A DNA stretch of 37,837 bases. It comes from Bacillota bacterium. GTDB lineage: Bacteria > Bacillota > Clostridia > Peptostreptococcales > Anaerovoracaceae. The position numbers were made by a program, and so were the translations under genes. The DNA lies in contig JAEDDI010000017.1 of NCBI GenBank assembly GCA_016293805.1, forward strand, positions 1-37,837, written 5' to 3'. Position 1 is the stretch's first letter, and every line of letters begins with the position of its first letter. Positions 33,029 to 37,837 of this stretch are shown here, in pieces. The notes beneath the pieces are model-generated. The model did no database searches. It had not been told where the DNA came from and saw nothing but the letters and a program-made list of their open reading frames with translations.

Positions 33029-33038
33029 TTATGATATC

Positions 33039-33067
33039 ATTTTAATCCGACACCCTGTCAGTGTCAA
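33039..33067 (-). promoter_or_regulatory. Promoter of the TetR-family regulator
   Basis: A perfect TTGACA (33067-33062) is followed after 17 bases by TAAAAT (33044-33039, five of six). The spacer holds most of the second operator-like box, so binding there would block polymerase. Confidence 0.82.
33049..33065. promoter_or_regulatory. Operator-like box overlapping the TetR promoter
   Basis: The plus strand reads GACACCCTGTCAGTGTC, an inverted repeat of GACAC and GTGTC with a shared CCTGTC core. It overlaps the -35 and the spacer of the TetR promoter. The copy at 33013-33028 is on the same face, centred about 36 bases away. Confidence 0.72.
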
Positions 33068-33170
33068 GTAAAAAAATAAATTTATCACGTGATTAACATA
33101 TAAAACACTCAAAAACTTTTCATTTTATAACTAATTTGCGTGGTAAAATTATCCATTTGCCTCTTATCGC

Positions 33171-33198
33171 ATAATAAAAGAGGGGATTTTTCCCCTCT
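33171..33198 (-). terminator. Terminator after pnp
   Basis: AGAGGGG pairs with CCCCTCT around a six-base loop (33179-33198). On the minus strand it is followed by TTTATTATG. It lies about 15 bases after the pnp stop. Confidence 0.85.
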
Positions 33199-33212
33199 AA
33201 TAATCATTGCTG

Positions 33213-35327
33213 CTAAAGAAGTTCCTTCCTCGAAAGATTGATTCTTCCCTGGCTGTCAATTTCAGTCACCTTTACAGTAACTTTGTCTCCGATGTTTAGA
33301 ACATCTTCAACCTTCTCGATTCTCTCCTTAGCAATCTTCGAAATGTGAAGAAGACCTTCCTTACCTGGAAGAATTTCTACGAATGCACCAAAGTTCATAA
33401 TTCTTGTAACAGTACCCTCATATATTTCTCCGGCTTCTACTTCCTTGATAAGAAGCTCGATTTCTCTCTTTCCGGCCTCTGCACTTTCAAGATCAGGAGC
33501 TGCGATATATACAAGCCCTGTATCATCGATATCAATCTTAACTCCTGTGTCTGCAATAATCTTATTAATAGTCTTTCCGCCCGGTCCTATAATTGTTCTG
33601 ATCTTGTCAGGATCAACCATCATTGAAATAATTCTAGGGGCATACGGTGAAAGTTCTGCCCTAGGAGCAGGAATAACTTCAAGCATCTTGTTCATAATGA
33701 ACATTCTGCCTTCCTTTGCCTGTGCAAGAGCCTTCTGAAGGATTTCCTTAGAAAGACCATGAACCTTGATATCCATCTGAATCGCTGTGATACCGTCAGC
33801 AGTGCCTGCTACCTTGAAGTCCATATCGCCAAGAAAGTCTTCCATACCCTGAATATCTGAAAGAATCGCCATCTTTGATGAACCGTCCTCTTCAACTCTT
33901 TCTATAAGACCCATCGCAATACCTGCAACAGGCTTTTTGATAGGAACGCCGGCATCCATAAGTGAAAGACACGATCCGCATGTTGAACCCATTGAAGTGG
34001 ATCCGTTTGATGAAAGGACTTCAGACACCACCCTTATAGCGTAAGGGAATTCCTCTTCTGAAGGAAGCACTGGGATAAGCGCTCTTTCTGCAAGTGCACC
34101 ATGACCGATTTCTCTTCTTCCAGGGCTCTTCATTCTTCCGGCCTCGCCTACTGAGTATGGAGGGAAATTATAGTGATGCATATATCTCTTTGTTGTTTCT
34201 TCTGTTATACCGTCAAGAGTCTGCGCTTCACCTATTGCGCCAAGTGTTGTTACTGAAAGAACCTGAGTCTGTCCTCTTGTGAATAGACCTGTTCCGTGAG
34301 TTCTCGGAAGCACTCCTGTTTCACACCAGATAGGTCTTATCTCGTCAAGTTTTCTGTTATCAGGTCTGATTCCCTCATCAAGAATAAGGCTCCTTACCTG
34401 TTCTTTTGTAATATTGTAAAGAACATTAGCTATATCCTTTTCATTGTCCGGATATGTCTCAGCAAAATATTCCTTCGTTTCAACTTCAACAGCATCCATA
34501 TTCTCAAGTCTCTCAAGTTTGTCATATGTCTGGATTGCTGTTCTCATCTTTCCTTCAGCATATTCTCTTACAGCCAGATCGATTTCCTCAGGAATCTTGT
34601 AAAGGCTTACCTCCATCTTAGGCTTTCCGATTTCTGCTATAATCTCATCGATGAACACGATAATCTTCTTGATTTCCTCATGTGCAAACATGATTGCATC
34701 AAGCATTACATCTTCGGGAACTTCCTGTGCTCCTGCCTCTACCATCATAATGGCTTCCTTTGTTCCCGAAACAACAAGATGCATTGTGCTGACTTCTCTC
34801 TGAGCAAGAGTAGGATTTACAACAAATTCACCATCAACCATTCCTATAAGTACTGATGCTGTAGGTCCTTCCCATGGAATGTCAGATGTTGCAAGCGCAA
34901 CCGATGAACCTATCATTGCAACGATTTCAGGTGAGCAGTCAGGATCAACACACATAACTGTAGCTACAACCTGTACATCATTGTAGAATCCTTTAGGGAA
35001 AAGCGGTCTTAAAGGTCTGTCCATCAGTCTTGAATTAAGAACTGCCTTCTCGCCCGGTCTTCCTTCTCTCTTGATAAATCCTCCCGGAATCTTTCCGGCA
35101 GCATACATCTTTTCTTCGTAATCACAGCTTAGCGGGAAAAAGTCGGCATCCGGTCTTGGCTCCTTGGATGCACACGCTGTAACATTGACAACTGTGTCTC
35201 CGTATCTTACCATTACCTGTCCGTTCGCAAGCTCGCAGACTTTTCCGATTTCCATCTGAAGAAGTCTTCCGCCTACTGCTGTTTTAAATGTTCTGTAAGT
35301 CTGATTTCTTAATAACTGTTCTGCCAT
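33213..35327 (-). CDS. pnp: Polynucleotide phosphorylase
   Basis: PNPase degrades RNA 3' to 5' using phosphate and can run in reverse as a polymerase. The 704-residue protein has two RNase PH domains: the first with the KIPGGFIKREGRPGEKA segment, the second with RTHGTGLFTRGQTQVLSV and GRREIGHGALAERAL. These are followed by a KH domain with its GPGGKTI loop and a C-terminal S1 domain (YEGTVTRIMNFGAFVEILPGKEGLLHISKI). It ends soon after S1. I chose the ATG at 35325-35327; AGGAGG lies 12 bases upstream, a little long, and a TTG three codons earlier is too close to it. It lies after rpsO with a terminator between them, so some expression must come by read-through or from a promoter I do not see. 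Confidence 0.97.
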   Translation of the reverse strand: MAEQLLRNQTYRTFKTAVGGRLLQMEIGKVCELANGQVMVRYGDTVVNVTACASKEPRPDADFFPLSCDYEEKMYAAGKIPGGFIKREGRPGEKAVLNSRLMDRPLRPLFPKGFYNDVQVVATVMCVDPDCSPEIVAMIGSSVALATSDIPWEGPTASVLIGMVDGEFVVNPTLAQREVSTMHLVVSGTKEAIMMVEAGAQEVPEDVMLDAIMFAHEEIKKIIVFIDEIIAEIGKPKMEVSLYKIPEEIDLAVREYAEGKMRTAIQTYDKLERLENMDAVEVETKEYFAETYPDNEKDIANVLYNITKEQVRSLILDEGIRPDNRKLDEIRPIWCETGVLPRTHGTGLFTRGQTQVLSVTTLGAIGEAQTLDGITEETTKRYMHHYNFPPYSVGEAGRMKSPGRREIGHGALAERALIPVLPSEEEFPYAIRVVSEVLSSNGSTSMGSTCGSCLSLMDAGVPIKKPVAGIAMGLIERVEEDGSSKMAILSDIQGMEDFLGDMDFKVAGTADGITAIQMDIKVHGLSKEILQKALAQAKEGRMFIMNKMLEVIPAPRAELSPYAPRIISMMVDPDKIRTIIGPGGKTINKIIADTGVKIDIDDTGLVYIAAPDLESAEAGKREIELLIKEVEAGEIYEGTVTRIMNFGAFVEILPGKEGLLHISKIAKERIEKVEDVLNIGDKVTVKVTEIDSQGRINLSRKELL

Positions 35328-35392
35328 AATTAACAACTACCTCCTGTTAATTCATTCACCTACTTGGCAGGCTTTCATTCTGATTGCTGATA

Positions 35393-35422
35393 TAAAATAA
35401 AGCGAGGCTGTTACCCCGCTTA
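35393..35422 (-). terminator. Terminator between rpsO and pnp
   Basis: AAGCGGGG pairs with CCTCGCTT (one G-T pair) around a six-base loop (35401-35422) and is followed on the minus strand by TTATTTTAT. It lies about 10 bases after the rpsO stop and probably reduces, rather than abolishes, read-through to pnp. Confidence 0.75.
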
Positions 35423-35431
35423 TATTTACGA

Positions 35432-35698
35432 TTATTTTCTTAAACCTAAACGTGCAATAAGACTTCTGTATCTTTCGATATCTTTTTCCTTAAGATATGC
35501 AAGCAGGTTTCTTCTCTGTCCAACCATCTTTAAAAGTCCCCTTCTTGAGTGATGGTCCTTCTTGTGAACCTTTAAGTGCTCGTTAAGATCATTGATTCTG
35601 TAAGTTAATATAGCAATCTGCACTTCAGGTGAGCCTGTATCGTTTTCGCATGTTGCGTATTCAGCCATGATCTGGGCTTTCTGTTCTTTTGTAATCAT
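35432..35698 (-). CDS. rpsO: Small ribosomal subunit protein uS15
   Basis: The 88-residue protein is S15: it contains the DTGSPEVQIAILTYRINDLNEHLK segment (20-43) and the HHSRRGLLKMVGQRRNLLAYL motif (48-68) that bind 16S rRNA helices. The ATG has a GAGGAG ribosome site. The leader between the promoter at 35786-35815 and the start can fold extensively. The order rpsO-pnp is conserved among bacteria, and the ribF and truB genes upstream match the Firmicutes order truB-ribF-rpsO-pnp. Confidence 0.98.
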   Translation of the reverse strand: MITKEQKAQIMAEYATCENDTGSPEVQIAILTYRINDLNEHLKVHKKDHHSRRGLLKMVGQRRNLLAYLKEKDIERYRSLIARLGLRK

Positions 35699-35712
35699 TT
35701 TAATGTTCTCCT

Positions 35713-35775
35713 CTCTATCTGTTCGCCTTCAGCCGGGTTCCCGTCGGAGTTGTCAAAGAACCAAGCCGAGGTAAG
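35713..35775 (-). promoter_or_regulatory. Structured rpsO leader, possible S15 autoregulatory element
   Basis: The minus-strand leader has CCTCGGCTTGGTTC followed 17 bases later by GAACCCGGCTGAAGG. GGTTC pairs with GAACC, and outer bases can pair in part. S15 is known to regulate its own translation in several bacteria through leader structures. The pattern fits such a leader, but I cannot confirm a match to a defined family. Confidence 0.5.
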
Positions 35776-35785
35776 TTAACGATTA

Positions 35786-35815
35786 ATTCTAGCATAAAGC
35801 ATACACTCTTGTAAA
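35786..35815 (-). promoter_or_regulatory. Promoter of rpsO
   Basis: TTTACA (35815-35810) is followed after 18 bases by TAGAAT (35791-35786), each one base off consensus, with an extended TG before the -10. It begins just after the ribF stop. Confidence 0.72.
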
Positions 35816-35822
35816 GCAGTAT

Positions 35823-36749
35823 TTAGTCAAGTCCGTGATATTTTCTTGCTTTCATACAATCCCTGTCAATCTGGGCTGTAAGTTCCTCTATTCCGTTAAA
35901 CTTCTTTTCGTCTCTTGTTTTCTTTATAAACTCTACTGTAATTTCCTTCCCGTACAAATCCCCCGAGAAATCAAATATATGAGTCTCTGCATTTTTCTTG
36001 TAATCACCGATAGTCGGCTTAACACCTATATTCGTGATTGACGGATACGTCTTTCCTTCAAATGTGCATGTTGTTATATACACACCATTTGACGGCGTAA
36101 TCATATTTTCATCAATTACCTGATTTACAGTTGGAAAGCCTATTGTTCTTCCTATCTTGTTTCCAACTACGACACTGCCTGTTATACGGTATCTTTCGCC
36201 CATGTACTTTCTGCATCTTTCCACCTGCCCTGTCTCAATCAGTCCGCGTATAAATGTACTTGAAACAATATTGCCGTCAACAATAACAGGTTCAAACATA
36301 TCCAGTTCAAAATCAAGCTCTCTGCCCATCTCTTTCAGAAGTTCAGGCGTTCCCTCCGCTCTTGATCCGAACCTGTAATTGAAACCGCATATCGCATACT
36401 TCATCCTGAAACAGCGGCACAAAAGTTCCTCCACAAAAAGCTCCGGTTTCATATTGCATATATCCCATGTAAATTCAATATTAAACAGATAATCTACATC
36501 AAGCTCTTCAATTATTTTTTCCTTCTGCTCTCCGGTTATAATGTTCTGAACGATGTTTCTTCCGGCAATCAGATTTCTTGGATGATTCGAGAAAGTGAAT
36601 ACAGCACTCTTAATGCCCTTCTCCTTTGCCTTGTCTACCGCTCTTCTGATAAGTGCTCTGTGTCCCATGTGAACACCGTCAAAATTACCCAGTGCAACTG
36701 CAGTTTCTCGTATATCTTTTATTTCATCTAAAGTGTTGAATACTCTCAT
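35823..36749 (-). CDS. ribF: Bifunctional riboflavin kinase / FAD synthetase
   Basis: The 308-residue protein has an N-terminal nucleotidyltransferase domain with ALGNFDGVHMGHRALI (about 19-34) and the AICGFNYRFG segment. It is followed by a C-terminal kinase domain with IGFPTVN (about 207-213), where the PTxN motif binds the riboflavin. It makes FMN and then FAD from riboflavin. It starts two bases after truB and shares its transcript. The RnfC/RnfD-like and Hsp33 genes are not linked with it. Confidence 0.97.
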   Translation of the reverse strand: MRVFNTLDEIKDIRETAVALGNFDGVHMGHRALIRRAVDKAKEKGIKSAVFTFSNHPRNLIAGRNIVQNIITGEQKEKIIEELDVDYLFNIEFTWDICNMKPELFVEELLCRCFRMKYAICGFNYRFGSRAEGTPELLKEMGRELDFELDMFEPVIVDGNIVSSTFIRGLIETGQVERCRKYMGERYRITGSVVVGNKIGRTIGFPTVNQVIDENMITPSNGVYITTCTFEGKTYPSITNIGVKPTIGDYKKNAETHIFDFSGDLYGKEITVEFIKKTRDEKKFNGIEELTAQIDRDCMKARKYHGLD

Positions 36750-36751
36750 TT

Positions 36752-37708
36752 CTACCTCTGAAATATTTTATCCGGACGATACATCTTCTCTTCTTTATCA
36801 TAATAGGCTGTACCCAGAAAAACATTTCGTCCGTCTTTTAGTTCATATATATTATACATCTTTCTGTATAATTCTTTAATTGGAAACTCTGAGTTCTTTT
36901 TCTCAAATTCAGGCGCTTCAGTAACGCGCACCCGCCTTGGCTCCAGCCATCCGCCGTTTACAAACCATTTAGCACCTGCTGCATTTACCGTTGCTTCTCC
37001 GAAGTGTATCAGCGGATAATCTACAGGGTATATAAGTTTCTCTATTTCTTCAATATCTGCATTTCTCAGGGATTCTATATCTGCAGCAGTCTCCAGGGTG
37101 AATCTTCCGCTGGCTGTCCTCTCGAGTGACGACATGGCTCCTCCGCATCCGAGCATATCGCCTATGTCTCTGCATATCGACCTTATATATGTACCTTTGG
37201 AGCATATGCATCTGAATGACAGCACTCCCTCATCAGGGATGTATCCGGTCAGGTCTATATCCTTAATATATACTTCTCTTGGTCTTATCTCAACTTCCTC
37301 TCCAGCTCTTGCATAGTCATAGAGCTTTCTTCCAGCTACTTTAATAGCTGAATATTTCGGAGGTACCTGACTTATATGCCCATTAAATGATGCAACTGCT
37401 TCCCTGACCGCTTCCTCTGTAACATGCGAGAAATCTTTATTTTCAAGTGTCTCTCCCCATATATCAAGTGTATCTGTCACAAGTCCCAGCTGCATAGTGC
37501 ATTCATATGTCTTAAAATCCAGATCAAGATAGTCCATTATTCTTGTTGCAGGGCCGAAACACACTGGAAGCACACCTGTTGCCATCGGGTCCAGTGTTCC
37601 TGTATGCCCTGTTCTCCTCTGACCTGTCACTCTTCGCAAAAGACTTACCACATCATGGCTTGTCCAGTCCTGCGGCTTGTATATGTTTATAATTCCGTCT
37701 TTAATCAT
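36752..37708 (-). CDS. truB: tRNA pseudouridine(55) synthase
   Basis: TruB makes pseudouridine 55 in the T-loop of tRNA. The 318-residue protein has the IINIYKPQDWTSHDVV opening, the catalytic HTGTLDPMATGVLP motif (Asp near residue 41), the QVPPKYSAIKVAG segment near 114-126, and KGTYIRSICRDIG near 170-182. It has its own promoter 30 bases upstream and is transcribed with ribF. Any gene further upstream (higher coordinates) is cut by the window edge. Confidence 0.97.
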   Translation of the reverse strand: MIKDGIINIYKPQDWTSHDVVSLLRRVTGQRRTGHTGTLDPMATGVLPVCFGPATRIMDYLDLDFKTYECTMQLGLVTDTLDIWGETLENKDFSHVTEEAVREAVASFNGHISQVPPKYSAIKVAGRKLYDYARAGEEVEIRPREVYIKDIDLTGYIPDEGVLSFRCICSKGTYIRSICRDIGDMLGCGGAMSSLERTASGRFTLETAADIESLRNADIEEIEKLIYPVDYPLIHFGEATVNAAGAKWFVNGGWLEPRRVRVTEAPEFEKKNSEFPIKELYRKMYNIYELKDGRNVFLGTAYYDKEEKMYRPDKIFQR

Positions 37709-37739
37709 AGTCAGTCCTTATCTATTTCTTCGCCATATC

Positions 37740-37768
37740 ATTATACCTATCATGACACAAATTTACAA
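37740..37768 (-). promoter_or_regulatory. Promoter of truB-ribF
   Basis: TTGTAA (37768-37763, four of six) is separated by 17 bases from a perfect TATAAT (37745-37740). It lies just upstream of the truB start at 37708. Confidence 0.78.
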
Positions 37769-37837
37769 CGGCTATCAGGCTGAAATCAGTCGGTCATTTT
37801 TTGCGGACAGTTCATACATGCTATCCTTTTCTGTTCT

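Noticed and set aside
37775..37837. Two open minus-strand frames at the right edge (ending at 37775 and 37786), one with a CMNCP segment
   Set aside because: Only 17-20 codons are visible in each frame, both can occur by chance, and they exclude each other. One may be the end of a gene outside the window but I cannot tell which.
1..37837. CRISPR arrays, tRNA or rRNA genes and prophage modules
   Set aside because: No regularly spaced repeats, no tRNA-like folded segments with conserved arm sequences and no phage structural or integrase genes were seen on either strand.

Overview
The window looks like a chromosomal segment from an anaerobic, Gram-positive-type Clostridia/Eubacteriales genome. 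The basis is the mix of families present: a single-chain clostridial PurL, DUF1846, DUF1385, Hsp33, an Rnf-like pair, rpsO-pnp and truB-ribF. Ribosome-binding sites are strong AGGAGG types and promoters are sigma-A-like. I cannot assign a genus from sequence alone. All but one of the supported genes lie on the minus strand, so transcription runs from high to low coordinates. The exception is a small helix-turn-helix gene at 4036-4413.

Read in the direction of transcription (high to low): truB-ribF has its own promoter. It is followed by rpsO, with a structured leader, and by pnp. Next comes a TetR regulator with two operator-like boxes and a downstream HicB-like protein, then citrate synthase. 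A metal-resistance pair follows, an ArsR/SmtB regulator and a Zn/Cd/Pb-type P-ATPase, with one operator-like box before each gene. After it comes an Rnf-like pair, RnfC-like and RnfD-like, followed by a MOSC protein.

The centre of the window (about 12.2-24.8 kb) is a purine operon, purE-purF-purM-purN-purO-purB-purH(AICAR transformylase only)-purD-purL. It sits behind a ZTP (pfl-type) riboswitch with an overlapping intrinsic terminator, and ends at a terminator after purL. The operon makes AICAR/IMP from PRPP but lacks purC and purK here. It carries a PurF whose glutaminase active site is lost, and it replaces the cyclohydrolase half of PurH with an archaeal-type PurO.

Below it lie a solitary prepilin peptidase and an AT-rich orphan membrane protein. 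Then comes yhbY-truA-dCMP deaminase-MATE, ending at a strong hairpin. The next operon is hslO-DUF1934-31-residue membrane peptide-DUF1846-AEC transporter, with a clear promoter and terminator. The last group is the lone plus-strand regulator and rho-DUF1385-prmC. Rho has a leader with a terminator-like hairpin. The start of pckA runs off the left edge.

The observations I rate highest are the glutaminase-dead PurF in a riboswitch-controlled operon, the RnfC/RnfD-like pair that lacks the hallmark cofactor motifs and is paired with a MOSC protein, the Prli42/DUF4044-like micro-protein in the hslO operon, and the TetR/HicB-like pair with repeated operators.
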